From Erythrobacteraceae bacterium CFH 75059 (lineage in GTDB: Bacteria > Pseudomonadota > Alphaproteobacteria > Sphingomonadales > Sphingomonadaceae), in contig SJSR01000003.1 of assembly GCA_004331795.1 (NCBI GenBank), positions 55,320-119,319 of the forward strand: 64,000 nucleotides of DNA, written 5' to 3'. Below, piece after piece: positions 35,959-44,799 of the stretch. The notes below the pieces were generated by a model that was not told the DNA's origin, searched no databases, and was given only the letters and a program-made list of their open reading frames with translations. Every line of letters starts with the position of its first letter. The stretch's first letter is position 1. A program made the position numbers and the translations under genes.

Positions 35959-36543
35959 ATGGCCGCGCCAATGTCGCCCGGCACCGTTCGCATCATTTCT
36001 CCTGTTCGTCACGGCGATGCGCGTGGCTGGCTGTCCGAGGTGTGGGTGGAGGAGCGCTGGCGCGATTACGGTGTCGACTGCCGGTTCGTGCAGGACAATC
36101 ACAGCTATTCCGCCGCGCAGTTTACCTTGCGCGGGCTCCATTTCCAGACGCCGGACCGGGCGCAGGCCAAGCTGGTCCGTTGCGTGCGCGGCCGGATCTT
36201 CGACGCGGTCGTGGATGTGAGAGCGGGTTCGCCCACCTTTGGCCAGTGGGTCGGCGCGGAACTTTCGGCGGACAACGGCAAGCAGCTGTTCGTGCCGGAA
36301 GGCTTCGCGCACGGGTTCCTGACCCTCGAGCCGGACTGTGAGGTTCTCTACAAGGTGTCCGACACCTTCGCGCCGGCACACGACGCCGGCGTGCGGTGGG
36401 ACTCGGCGGGCATCGCCTGGCCGCTGCCGCCGGACGTCATGCCGACGGTGAGCGACAAGGACGCCCGCCTGCCGGTGCTTGCCGATTTCGATAGCCCGTT
36501 CACCTATGGCGGCGGTCCACTCACTCTTGTCCAGCAGGACTGA
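35959..36543 (+). CDS. rfbC: dTDP-4-dehydrorhamnose 3,5-epimerase
   Basis: 194 residues, cupin fold. [20 protein letters not shown] carries the catalytic His61; [18 protein letters not shown] and [15 protein letters not shown] match RmlC. It epimerises C3 and C5 of dTDP-4-keto-6-deoxyglucose toward L-rhamnose. Two starts are possible (35959 and 35971); neither has a strong ribosome site. First gene of the rfbCBDA operon; rfbB begins 7 bp after the stop. Confidence 0.94.
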   Translation: MAAPMSPGTVRIISPVRHGDARGWLSEVWVEERWRDYGVDCRFVQDNHSYSAAQFTLRGLHFQTPDRAQAKLVRCVRGRIFDAVVDVRAGSPTFGQWVGAELSADNGKQLFVPEGFAHGFLTLEPDCEVLYKVSDTFAPAHDAGVRWDSAGIAWPLPPDVMPTVSDKDARLPVLADFDSPFTYGGGPLTLVQQD

Positions 36544-36550
36544 ACTTCCC

Positions 36551-37603
36551 ATGCGCATTTTCGTCACCGGCGGCGCCGGATTCATCGGCTCGGCCCTCGT
36601 GCGGCATCTCATCCGCCACACCGGCCATCACGTGCTCAACTTCGACAAGCTGACCTATGCCGGCTCGCTCACGACGGTCGAGGAAGTGGCGCATTCGGAC
36701 CGGTACCGCTTCGTGCAGGGCGACATCTGCTCGGCCGAGGCGGTGCGCAGCGCCATTGCCGAGTTCCGCCCGGACGTCATCACCCATCTGGCCGCCGAGA
36801 GTCACGTCGACCGCTCGATCGACGGACCGGGCCAGTTCGTGCAGACCAACCTCGTCGGCACCTTCGTGATGTTGTCCGAGGCAAGGCACTTCTGGTCGCA
36901 GCTCGACGAGGAGGCAGCCTCGCGCTTCCGGTTCCACCATATTTCGACGGACGAGGTGTACGGGTCGCTCGGGGAAAGCGGGCTGTTCACCGAAGACACC
37001 TGCTACGACCCGCGTTCGCCCTATTCGGCGTCCAAGGCCGGGTCCGATCATCTCGTTTCCGCATGGGGGCACACCTACGGACTGCCGGTGATCATCACCA
37101 ACTGCTCCAACAACTATGGTCCCTACCACTTCCCGGAAAAGCTCATCCCGCTGTTCATCGTCCGTGCCCTGGCCGGGGAGTCGTTGCCGATTTACGGCAA
37201 AGGCGATCAGGTGCGCGACTGGCTGTTCGTCGATGACCATGTCCGGGCGCTGCAGGCGGTGTTCGAACGCGGCGCCATCGGGCGCACCTACAATGTCGGC
37301 GGCAATTGCGAGAAGCGGAACATCGAGGTCGGCCAGGCGGTCTGCGCGATCCTCGACCGGCTGCGGCCGCGCGAGGACGGCCGCTCCTACGCCGAACAGC
37401 TCACGCACGTGCCTGACCGTCCGGGGCACGACAAGCGCTACGCCATCGACGCGTCACGCATCACCCGGGAGCTCGGCTGGTCGCCGGCCGAGACCTTCGA
37501 ATCGGGGCTGAACAAGACGGTGCGGTGGTATCTCGACAACGAGGCATGGTGGCGCCCGCTCGTCGAGAGGCGGGCCGCGGAGCGACGCGGCCTGCTTTCA
37601 TAG
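36551..37603 (+). CDS. rfbB: dTDP-glucose 4,6-dehydratase
   Basis: 350 residues. NAD-binding [12 protein letters not shown] at the N-terminus, [27 protein letters not shown], and the catalytic [14 protein letters not shown] (Tyr-x3-Lys) are diagnostic. It produces dTDP-4-keto-6-deoxyglucose, the branch point used both by rfbC/rfbD for dTDP-L-rhamnose and by fdtABC for dTDP-Fuc3NAc. ATG at 36551 fits the family start MRIFVTGG; the frame is open upstream but overlaps rfbC. Confidence 0.97.
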   Translation: MRIFVTGGAGFIGSALVRHLIRHTGHHVLNFDKLTYAGSLTTVEEVAHSDRYRFVQGDICSAEAVRSAIAEFRPDVITHLAAESHVDRSIDGPGQFVQTNLVGTFVMLSEARHFWSQLDEEAASRFRFHHISTDEVYGSLGESGLFTEDTCYDPRSPYSASKAGSDHLVSAWGHTYGLPVIITNCSNNYGPYHFPEKLIPLFIVRALAGESLPIYGKGDQVRDWLFVDDHVRALQAVFERGAIGRTYNVGGNCEKRNIEVGQAVCAILDRLRPREDGRSYAEQLTHVPDRPGHDKRYAIDASRITRELGWSPAETFESGLNKTVRWYLDNEAWWRPLVERRAAERRGLLS

Positions 37604-37605
37604 TC

Positions 37606-38493
37606 ATGCGGCCGATCCTCGTCACCGGTGGCACGGGCCAGGTCGGCCACGAGCTTGCGCGTCTCGACTGGCCCGAAGGGTTTCGACCGGCCGTGCTCTC
37701 CCGTGCAGAGGCCGACCTCACCGATGCCGCGGCGCTGCATCGGCTGGTGACAGGACAGCCGTGGGCGGCGGTGATCAACGCCGGCGCGTACACGGCCGTG
37801 GACGCGGCTGAAGGCGACCCGGCGACGGCCTGGGCCGTGAACGCCTTGGGGCCTGAGGCGCTGGCGCAGCTTTGCCGCGACCGCGCCATACCTCTCGTGC
37901 AGGTGTCGACCGACTACGTCTTCGACGGCACCAAGCAGGAAGCCTGGTGCGAAGACGATCCCGTCGGCCCGCTCGGCGTGTATGGAGCCTCGAAGCTTGG
38001 AGGCGAGCTGGCGGTGCGCGCGTCCGGAGTTCGCCACGCCATCGTCCGCACGGCCTGGGTGGTGAGCGCCCACGGGTCGAACTTTCTCAAGACGATGCTG
38101 CGTCTCGCCGGCGAAGGAAGGGAGCTGGCCGTCGTGGCCGATCAGCGCGGCAGCCCCACGGCGGCCGCCGACCTTGCCGCCGCTCTCGCCGCGATGGCCG
38201 TGCGCCTCGCCACCGACGGGTCGGCGCCGTCCGGCACCTATCATTTCGCCAATTCGGGCAGCACGACCTGGCACGGTCTTGCCGAGCACATCTTTGCCGG
38301 GGCCGCCGCGCGCGGACGGCCGCAGCCGGTTCTGCGCGCCACGACCACGGCAGACTACCCCACGCCGGCCCGCCGTCCGGCCAACTCGCTGCTGTCGACG
38401 CGGAAGATCGCCTCGGATTACGGGATCGCGCCACGGCCATGGCAGAGCGGGATCGACGCCATTCTCGACGAACTGATTGGAGAGCCAAGGTGA
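37606..38493 (+). CDS. rfbD: dTDP-4-dehydrorhamnose reductase
   Basis: 295 residues. [20 protein letters not shown] is the NAD(P)-binding start; [42 protein letters not shown] and [17 protein letters not shown] are RmlD motifs. It reduces dTDP-4-dehydrorhamnose to dTDP-L-rhamnose with NAD(P)H. It begins 2 bp after the rfbB stop, and its own stop overlaps the GTG of rfbA, so the operon is tightly coupled. Confidence 0.96.
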   Translation: MRPILVTGGTGQVGHELARLDWPEGFRPAVLSRAEADLTDAAALHRLVTGQPWAAVINAGAYTAVDAAEGDPATAWAVNALGPEALAQLCRDRAIPLVQVSTDYVFDGTKQEAWCEDDPVGPLGVYGASKLGGELAVRASGVRHAIVRTAWVVSAHGSNFLKTMLRLAGEGRELAVVADQRGSPTAAADLAAALAAMAVRLATDGSAPSGTYHFANSGSTTWHGLAEHIFAGAAARGRPQPVLRATTTADYPTPARRPANSLLSTRKIASDYGIAPRPWQSGIDAILDELIGEPR

Positions 38494-39359
38494 AAGGCAT
38501 CATTCTTGCCGGGGGATCGGGAACGCGGCTGCACCCGGCGACGCTGGCGATGAACAAGCAGTTGCTGCCGGTCTACGACAAGCCGATGATCTACTATCCG
38601 CTCTCGGTGCTGATGCTGGCCGGCATCCGCGAGGTGCTGATCATCTCGTCGCCGGAGTTTCTCGACAATTACCGGCGCATGTTCGCGGACGGCTCCGCGT
38701 GGGGACTGGCCATGTCCTACGCCGAACAGCCGCAACCGGACGGTCTGGCGCAGGCGTTCACCATCGGTGCCGATTTCATCGGCAACGAGCGGGTCGCGCT
38801 CGTGCTTGGCGACAACATCTTCTTCGGCGCTCATCTGGTCGACCTTCTGGCGTCGGCCCGCCAGCGCGAAGTCGGCGCCACCGTGTTCAGCTACCGCGTG
38901 GAGGACCCGGAGCGGTATGGCGTGGTCGAGCTCGGGCCGGACGGCCGGGCCGTCAGCCTGGAAGAGAAGCCGGCCAAACCCCGCTCGAACTGTGCGGTCA
39001 CCGGGCTCTACTTCTACGACAACCGGGTGGTGGACTTCGCGCGCACGCTGAAACCGTCCGCCCGCGGCGAGTACGAGATCACGGATCTCAACGCCATCTA
39101 CATGGAGCGGGGTGAGCTTCATGTGGAGCAGATGGGCCGCGGATACGCGTGGCTGGACACGGGAACCCATGACTCGCTGCTCGAGGCGAGCGAATTCGTG
39201 CGCACCATCCAGCACCGCCAGGGGGTCCAGATCGCCTGCCTCGAGGAAATCGCCTTCCAGCAGGGCTGGATCAGCGCCGATGCGGCGCGCTCCCGGGGGG
39301 AGCAGCTGAAAAAGACGGCGTATGGCCGCGCCATCCTGGACGCCGTGGATCACGCTTGA
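38490..39359 (+). CDS. rfbA: Glucose-1-phosphate thymidylyltransferase
   Basis: 289 residues from a GTG start that overlaps the rfbD stop (GTGA), with AGAGCCAAG just upstream. [19 protein letters not shown] is the nucleotidyltransferase signature; [27 protein letters not shown] and [21 protein letters not shown] confirm RmlA. It makes dTDP-glucose from dTTP and glucose-1-phosphate, feeding both the rhamnose and Fuc3NAc branches. Last gene of the chromosomal polysaccharide cluster before the putative island boundary. Confidence 0.97.
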   Translation: MKGIILAGGSGTRLHPATLAMNKQLLPVYDKPMIYYPLSVLMLAGIREVLIISSPEFLDNYRRMFADGSAWGLAMSYAEQPQPDGLAQAFTIGADFIGNERVALVLGDNIFFGAHLVDLLASARQREVGATVFSYRVEDPERYGVVELGPDGRAVSLEEKPAKPRSNCAVTGLYFYDNRVVDFARTLKPSARGEYEITDLNAIYMERGELHVEQMGRGYAWLDTGTHDSLLEASEFVRTIQHRQGVQIACLEEIAFQQGWISADAARSRGEQLKKTAYGRAILDAVDHA

Positions 39360-39451
39360 AGCGCCCACGCCGCGCAAGGCCGTTGCCCCATCGGGAGGCG
39401 CGCGCAGTTCGGGTCTGAAGACGATCGGCAGGCGCCGCGATGGATCAGGAG

Positions 39452-39477
39452 TGGCGGGACGGAGGGATTCGAACGTC
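39452..39477 (-). other. tRNA 3'-end-like remnant, possible attachment site of an integrated element
   Basis: Read on the minus strand this is GTTCGAATCCC followed by TCCGTCCCGCCA, a T-loop plus acceptor 3' strand with CCA. The 5' half of a tRNA is absent: the sequence upstream on that strand does not pair with the T stem. One nucleotide is missing between T-loop and CCA compared with a standard tRNA. Such displaced 3' ends mark one border of elements integrated by tyrosine recombinases into tRNA genes. In this orientation the element would lie to the right and the intact tRNA copy beyond the window. Confidence 0.5.
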
Positions 39478-39522
39478 TAAGCCACGGCGTTGAAATTGCA
39501 AGACTTCTTCACTACGCGAAAC

Positions 39523-39546
39523 TTTACGCCCACATTTACGCCCACA
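39523..39546 (+). repeat. Perfect 12-bp tandem direct repeat beside the att-like site
   Basis: TTTACGCCCACA occurs twice head to tail with no mismatch. Direct repeats of this size near an attachment core are often arm-type binding sites for a tyrosine integrase or its excision factor. Confidence 0.85.
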
Positions 39547-39560
39547 CTTTCACAAAGTGT
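39544..39560. repeat. Perfect 7-bp inverted repeat with 3-nt spacer
   Basis: ACACTTT-CAC-AAAGTGT, directly overlapping the end of the 12-bp tandem repeat. It could be part of the same recombination site or a small operator. Confidence 0.8.
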
Positions 39561-39915
39561 CCGTGAATCCATTCAGAATCAGACGCTCCCGGCAACGTCC
39601 GGGGGCAGAGAGACCGGGCGGCGATCAAATAGCGCCCGCGCACCTTCTTGCCAATCTCCTGTGAACACCTGGCGACCCGTCCGGACGGGTTTTGCCGAGG
39701 CTTTCATCGAGGCAACTCAGCAGGTGCATGGGAGCGGGTGATCGCGGCGGATGGTGGGAGACAGCTTGCATATCTCTGTTGAGCTGCCCCTGCGGCCGCT
39801 TGTTACCAATTCCGGATGCCGCACCGATCATTGCCGGGAGCTCGGGTCGAACATCCGGGAGCAATATCCCGGACTCGATGACCCAATGGCCAAACCGCTC
39901 CCTCTCCTTTCGCTG
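39561..39915. other. Non-coding stretch before mcrC
   Basis: About 350 bp with no recognisable gene. Short open frames in several registers have no domain, signal peptide or ribosome site. No integrase remnant could be identified by eye. Confidence 0.5.
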
Positions 39916-41232
39916 CTAGGCGGCTACGGACTCCGTCGGGTGAAGGCGCAGATCATCGATTGAAAGCAGGTCCCTCAATTGCCCGACCGCCGCCTTGGGA
40001 TTGGAGAGGGACAGTGTCGCGACGCCGATCCTGCTGTCGTCGGTCCCGTTGATCCGATGCACGCAGGTCAGCCCGGCGGCCTCAGACCCCAAGCCTCCGT
40101 GGTGCGGGTAGAGGAGCAGCAGCCGTGCGCACTGGTAGACGTGGGCATAGGCCATCATCTGGTAGACGTCGGCCTGGCCGACACCGTACTTTGGATCGTC
40201 GATGGCCCCCTTGAGGCGTTTCCACTTGGTGTCGATGACGAGCACCGGGGCGCCTCGGCTGGCTATTGTGATGTCCGGCTTCGTCGCGAAGCGGTTTTGG
40301 CCTGAGTGCAAGTCAGCTAAGGCATAGCCCCGGGGACCCTGCAGGCGGACCTCAAAGCCCGTTCCAGACAGGGCGCGAGCAAGGCTCCGTCCGACGAACT
40401 CCTCGAACAGCTTGTTCATCTCGAAGAGGAGGGAGAAGCCCCTAACGTCACCACTGCTCGTCGTCTGGAAGCGGTCGCCGAGAAGCAGCTTAGCCAAGGA
40501 AAGTAGTTGCGCCCACGAGCGGTTGGTTCGGTCGATAACGACCTGGTGCCACGGAAGGGCTTTGACGGGCAGCGCGGTGATGTCGGCGAAGGCAAAGCTA
40601 AGCTCCGCCAGTCGCCGCTGGTTCTCCGGCGCCCTCGCAACCTTGGCGAGTTTCATCACCGCTGCTTTCATGATCTGGTTGAGGGCGATATCGGCGCTCA
40701 GCTCGTCATAGCGGCACGCCAATCGCTGCGGACTGGCTGCAAGCACTGTGAATTGCCGCTTGACGTCCAACCTGCCCCGGAGGGCCGCGAGGTCATCTTC
40801 ATGCGGCACGTAGCGGCGGGGAAGACCGCGGTGGAGCGCCTCGAACAGACGGTCGCAGAACAGCCGGATCAGGATTTCGAGCAGGTCGTCCCGCTGCCAT
40901 CCGAGATCCGTCAGGGCGCCCTCGACGATGTCAAGATCGAGCACGACCGCGAGCATGTGGACTAGGCTTCGACGCGCGGCTGCGTCGCTTTCGTTGCCGT
41001 CGATCTTTGGGAGGATCTCAAGCGTCACGTCATCGGCAGCGATGACGCCGACGACCTGCTGGGCGCGCAGCTTCTTTGGATGGTTGACCAGGATGCGCTC
41101 GCCATCGAGGCCGGCCGACCGAACGGCGGCCGCGCATTCGACGACGCGGTCCGCGGCCGCCCTGCTGAAGGAACCTGGGCCGGGCTCCTCGATCGGGATA
41201 TAATCCCACTCGCGGACGCTTCGGCGGATCAT
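39916..41232 (-). CDS. mcrC: McrC-like nuclease subunit of an McrBC restriction system
   Basis: 438 residues. The N-terminal half binds McrB (RILVNHPKKLRAQQVVGVIA, LEILPKIDG). The C-terminal half has the PD-(D/E)xK nuclease core KPDITIA...VLVIDTKWKRL (about residues 315-340), followed by DVYQMMAYAHVYQC. With the NTP-driven McrB motor it should cleave DNA bearing modified bases at a distance from the recognition site, a defence against modified phage or plasmid DNA. It overlaps the mcrB stop by 4 bp (ATGA). Confidence 0.9.
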   Translation of the reverse strand: MIRRSVREWDYIPIEEPGPGSFSRAAADRVVECAAAVRSAGLDGERILVNHPKKLRAQQVVGVIAADDVTLEILPKIDGNESDAAARRSLVHMLAVVLDLDIVEGALTDLGWQRDDLLEILIRLFCDRLFEALHRGLPRRYVPHEDDLAALRGRLDVKRQFTVLAASPQRLACRYDELSADIALNQIMKAAVMKLAKVARAPENQRRLAELSFAFADITALPVKALPWHQVVIDRTNRSWAQLLSLAKLLLGDRFQTTSSGDVRGFSLLFEMNKLFEEFVGRSLARALSGTGFEVRLQGPRGYALADLHSGQNRFATKPDITIASRGAPVLVIDTKWKRLKGAIDDPKYGVGQADVYQMMAYAHVYQCARLLLLYPHHGGLGSEAAGLTCVHRINGTDDSRIGVATLSLSNPKAAVGQLRDLLSIDDLRLHPTESVAA

Positions 41233-44200
41233 CCCGTCAGCTGCCGGTAGGCTTCATGGCTGAACGTGTCGCGGACGGTGTACCGCCACCGCTCGTTCAC
41301 GTAGTCGCCTTCACCCGCAGCGAGCGGGGCAAGCTTCCGGCGGACGATGAAGCCGCCATCGTCTTCGATTTCCCCGAGCGCCTGCCGGACCCGCTCCCAG
41401 TTTTCGTAGAAATATTCCGCGAGCAGCGGGATCACCTTTGCCCGCATCACCTCATCGACTCCCTCCTTGGTCGCACAGCCAAGGAAGTAGGCGTGGCCGA
41501 TCTGGTGCTCGCGATCGAAAAGATACTCGATGCGATCATTCAGGGCCTGGAGGAGACGTCTCACGTTGATACCCTCGACATCGTCGGACACCAGGTCAGG
41601 GTTCGGCATCAGCTCCTTGAAGCGGAAGCGCCGCCTCAGTGCCGTGTCCAGAAGCGCGATGGACCGGTCTGCCGTATTCATCGTGCCGACGATGTGCAGG
41701 TTCGCCGGCACGCCGAACGTGTCGCCGGAATAGGGTAGCTTGAGCCGAAGCTCGTTGCTTTCGCCAAGGCGTTTGTCGGGCTCGATGAGCGTGATCAGCT
41801 CGCCGAACACCTTCGAGATGTTGGCGCGGTTGATCTCGTCGATGATGAGCACGAACTGGTCGGGGGCCCAAGGAACAGCCGGCGTGTCGCTGGGAAGGAG
41901 GCGGGAAAGAGCCTCCTTTTTGACCTTCGCCTCCTTGAGCAGGTAGCACGATTGCATCGTCAGCGCGCCGTCGTAGATCGTGTCGATCGGCAGCGCCTCG
42001 TCCAGGACGAGAAGCCAACGCACCGACCGGCGATGATTGTAGGTCCGCTCGCCGGTCGGCTCGTAATAATAGGGTCCGGTGATCTCGCCGATCGCCCGGA
42101 AGTGCGAATTCCCTTCCGATACGATGACAATGTCGCCCTCGCGCATGCTGCCGCGGAATCGCCAGACCTGGGAGATATTGCCGCTGTTGCCTTTGGTGCC
42201 GGGTTCGATCTCGTTCCACTTGTCGAAAACCGCTTGGTAGTCCTCGTAGCGCGGATCGGACCAGTCGACCTCTCCGCCCCATCCGAGCACGATGTAACCG
42301 CCCTCTATCGCGGCATCGTAGATATGATCCTCGGCGCCGGCCCGGCCGAGCGACATCTTGAAGAACTGGCGATTTCCGAGGTCATAGCCGCCCGAGCGCC
42401 CGGCGCTTTTGCGCGCCTGCTCGGCGAGCGCCGAGATCTCGCGGAAGACGCCCTTGCGGGGCTCGAGCCTGAATCCGTCCGCTTGGCTGTCATAGCCGTC
42501 CTCGTCGCCCGTTGCCGGCCGGAGGCCTTCCACGAAATCCTCATAGGCGTAGGACTGGTGGAAGGTGACGAAGCCAATCTGCCCCGCTTCCATCAATGCG
42601 TCGTAGCGCGCCTTGAGATCTTCCCTGCTGTCGGGAACAGCCCCGTCGCAAAGCCGCACCGCCTCCTCGGCCGTCGCGAAGGTCTTCCCGGTGCCGGGCG
42701 GCCCGTAAAGAATGAGGTTGGTCGGTCTGGTCACAGTCACTCCCCCGCCGGAGCCCGTGCTCGCGGCGTTGTCCAGTTGAGGGTTTTCAGCCCGATTTAC
42801 TGCCCAGATGAAGCCCTGGACGTCCCAAAGGTCGCGCGGCTTCCAGCCCCATTCACGATCCATCACGTCGCGAATGGCGCCCATCAGGTCGAGCACGTTG
42901 CGATACTCGTCCGCGCTGAGCGGGTTGTAGGTCAGGACCGGCTTGCCGAGGAGCGCGCGAGCGGTCTTCATCACCGGATCCGTGTTGATCCCGTACGCTT
43001 CAGCGGGGCGCGCGAAGGCCGCAATCATCGTCGGGATGTTGCGGCTTTCGCTGTACGGAAGGTTCTTCTCCTGGCCTTCCTTGAGAACTGGCCAAGTCTC
43101 GTTGACGAAAGCGGCTACCGCGTCAGCGAGGTCGCCTGACGACCTTGCGAGCTGCCCCGCCTGCCGCTCTAGAACGCCGGGGTGCGCCGTGCGAAGGTTC
43201 TTGATCCGGGCGTCGGTGCGCCAGCCGAGCAACCCGGACTCCGGCCCCGTCAGCAGGTCGAGAAAGGCCGCGCCGAGCGCCTCATCATCGAGCGGCGGCT
43301 CCTTACGAAGCGCCTCCTGGGCCCGCGCCAGAAGCGCGTCCTTGTAGCGTCGCTCCTCTTCAAAATAGCCGCCGCTGCTGGCTGTGAACCCCTCCGGCTC
43401 GAAATCGGGGTATCGACCAAGAAACACGGCCTTGAGCCTCTCGAGCGCTTCGCGGTTGAGACCGCTTCCTTGGCCATCATACCAGTCGAGAACCTTGAGC
43501 AGTTCTCCGTCGTTCGCTGCGCGGACGCTGAGGACCGGCTTCGGAAATCCGGCGTTGCGAAGATCGGAGGGCGGAGCATGGCTAAGACGGCCGGGCAGAT
43601 TGGAATGACGGCCCTTATCGGCCGCATATGAGTCCACTTCCTGTGCCGGCGGCGCGCCGGCCCGTTCGTCGTCTTCAAACCATAGCTGGACCTTGGAGAT
43701 GTCTTTCTGGAGCGCGACCGCCCGCCCGTCCGCGAGCGTGAACGAAACCATCTTCTGGCTGTCGACGTCAGGATCGCCATAGCGCCCGCGCAGGATCGCC
43801 TCGGCGCGGGAAACGTCGAAGCTCCCGCTCGAAACCGTTTCGAAGGTGAATTCGGTGGTCGAGCTGTTCTCCGGCCCCTCGCGCCGCACCAACCGAACAC
43901 CCGCCAGGGCCTGGAACTTCGTGCCGCCGACGGCGCTGCAAACGGCCGGCATGGCGTCCTGCAAACCCATTTGCTTGTGAACGTCGCCCGCGCGGACGAC
44001 AAAGCGGCTCTCGCCCGCACGGCGGGCAGGTTCGATGATCTTCTTCAGCACGAATGCGCGGATTCGGTCGGCCTGTGACTGCCCGGCGCTCGGCCCGGCG
44101 CCGTTCTCGCGGAACTGGCGATAGACGGAGAGCGCCGACCGGTATGATGCCAGGCTCTTGTACGGGTCACCTTCAATCTGGATCTTCGAGGTGTTCGGCT

Positions 44201-44351
44201 TGCCCGCGGCGTTATCTTCGGCGGAGTAGGCGAGATCCTCCAGGATGGCCGCAAAGCCATCCGCTTCGTACGCATCGTCGAGATCGCCGTAGTGCCTCTC
44301 GACCCTGCGGGCAGGGTCTCGCTCTCGCGGACTAGATTGCCGCCGGGCCAT
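41229..44351 (-). CDS. mcrB: McrB-like AAA+ NTPase with an inserted reader-like domain
   Basis: 1040 residues, far longer than E. coli McrB (about 460). Residues 1-540 contain unassigned N-terminal domains. The motor has Walker A GPPGTGKT at 550-557, then FVTFHQSYAYEDFVEGLRP (McrB motif), and Walker B FVLIIDE at 833-839 followed by INRANISKVFGEL, MNTADRSIALLDTALRRRF. Between Walker A and B, about residues 665-790 form an insert with QFFKMSLGR, EGGYIVLGWG, FRAIGEITGPYYYEP that looks like an EVE/YTH-type modified-base reader. The motor translocates DNA and activates McrC. It is the first clear gene of the defence operon. Confidence 0.88.
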   Translation of the reverse strand: MARRQSSPRERDPARRVERHYGDLDDAYEADGFAAILEDLAYSAEDNAAGKPNTSKIQIEGDPYKSLASYRSALSVYRQFRENGAGPSAGQSQADRIRAFVLKKIIEPARRAGESRFVVRAGDVHKQMGLQDAMPAVCSAVGGTKFQALAGVRLVRREGPENSSTTEFTFETVSSGSFDVSRAEAILRGRYGDPDVDSQKMVSFTLADGRAVALQKDISKVQLWFEDDERAGAPPAQEVDSYAADKGRHSNLPGRLSHAPPSDLRNAGFPKPVLSVRAANDGELLKVLDWYDGQGSGLNREALERLKAVFLGRYPDFEPEGFTASSGGYFEEERRYKDALLARAQEALRKEPPLDDEALGAAFLDLLTGPESGLLGWRTDARIKNLRTAHPGVLERQAGQLARSSGDLADAVAAFVNETWPVLKEGQEKNLPYSESRNIPTMIAAFARPAEAYGINTDPVMKTARALLGKPVLTYNPLSADEYRNVLDLMGAIRDVMDREWGWKPRDLWDVQGFIWAVNRAENPQLDNAASTGSGGGVTVTRPTNLILYGPPGTGKTFATAEEAVRLCDGAVPDSREDLKARYDALMEAGQIGFVTFHQSYAYEDFVEGLRPATGDEDGYDSQADGFRLEPRKGVFREISALAEQARKSAGRSGGYDLGNRQFFKMSLGRAGAEDHIYDAAIEGGYIVLGWGGEVDWSDPRYEDYQAVFDKWNEIEPGTKGNSGNISQVWRFRGSMREGDIVIVSEGNSHFRAIGEITGPYYYEPTGERTYNHRRSVRWLLVLDEALPIDTIYDGALTMQSCYLLKEAKVKKEALSRLLPSDTPAVPWAPDQFVLIIDEINRANISKVFGELITLIEPDKRLGESNELRLKLPYSGDTFGVPANLHIVGTMNTADRSIALLDTALRRRFRFKELMPNPDLVSDDVEGINVRRLLQALNDRIEYLFDREHQIGHAYFLGCATKEGVDEVMRAKVIPLLAEYFYENWERVRQALGEIEDDGGFIVRRKLAPLAAGEGDYVNERWRYTVRDTFSHEAYRQLTG

Positions 44352-44481
44352 TCCCTCAAGCGGGGCGGGGCTCGCTCGATAAGATCCACGGTCGCCTGGT
44401 ATCGATCGCTCACCGGCACTCCGGATGCCCGGAGCTCGCGCGTCAGCTCGTTGTCGCCGGTTGCCAGATACTCAGCGACCC

Positions 44482-44799
44482 TCAGAACGGCGCCTTCGAG
44501 AACGTCCGTGTCGATCGGCCACCCAGGGATGATTGAGCCGCCCGCTTCTTCGCGCGGCGGTGGAAATCGATAACGTGCGCGAGGAGCTCCCGGCCACGCT
44601 CGGACAGCCCGGTTGCCTGCTCGCGAACAAGCCGGCGAAGCCGCTCGCGCCGAAGTTCGGCGGGGTCCTGCTCGACCGGCGCCACCGGCGCAGCATCCCG
44701 GCGCGACCACCATTCGATTCCGCCCGGCCTCAGCTCCAGCAGCCAGTTCCGCAGGCCTTCGGTGTTTTCGCAATCGACCCGGTTATGGGAAGCCGCCAC
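44482..44799 (-). CDS. Uncharacterised small protein upstream of mcrB, possibly broken
   Basis: 105 residues: charged, with NWLLELRPGGIEWW and RRERLRRLVREQATGLSE, and no known domain recognised. The reading appears to shift after the AKKR stretch (about 44540): in the next frame a protein-like sequence continues (PGWPIDTDVLEGAVLRVAEY, TRELRASGVPVSDRYQATVD) and runs into the start of mcrB. It may therefore be one gene of about 150 residues with a frameshift. Its first codons are antisense to the DUF5681 gene. Function unknown; position suggests an accessory to McrBC. Confidence 0.35.
   Translation of the reverse strand: MAASHNRVDCENTEGLRNWLLELRPGGIEWWSRRDAAPVAPVEQDPAELRRERLRRLVREQATGLSERGRELLAHVIDFHRRAKKRAAQSSLGGRSTRTFSKAPF

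Noticed and set aside
39452..39477. A complete tRNA gene on the minus strand
   Set aside because: No D-arm, anticodon arm or pairing T-stem 5' strand is found upstream on that strand; only the 3' end is tRNA-like.
39625..39963. Short open frames after the att-like site considered as an integrase remnant
   Set aside because: No tyrosine recombinase motif (R...HxxR...Y) is visible in any frame.
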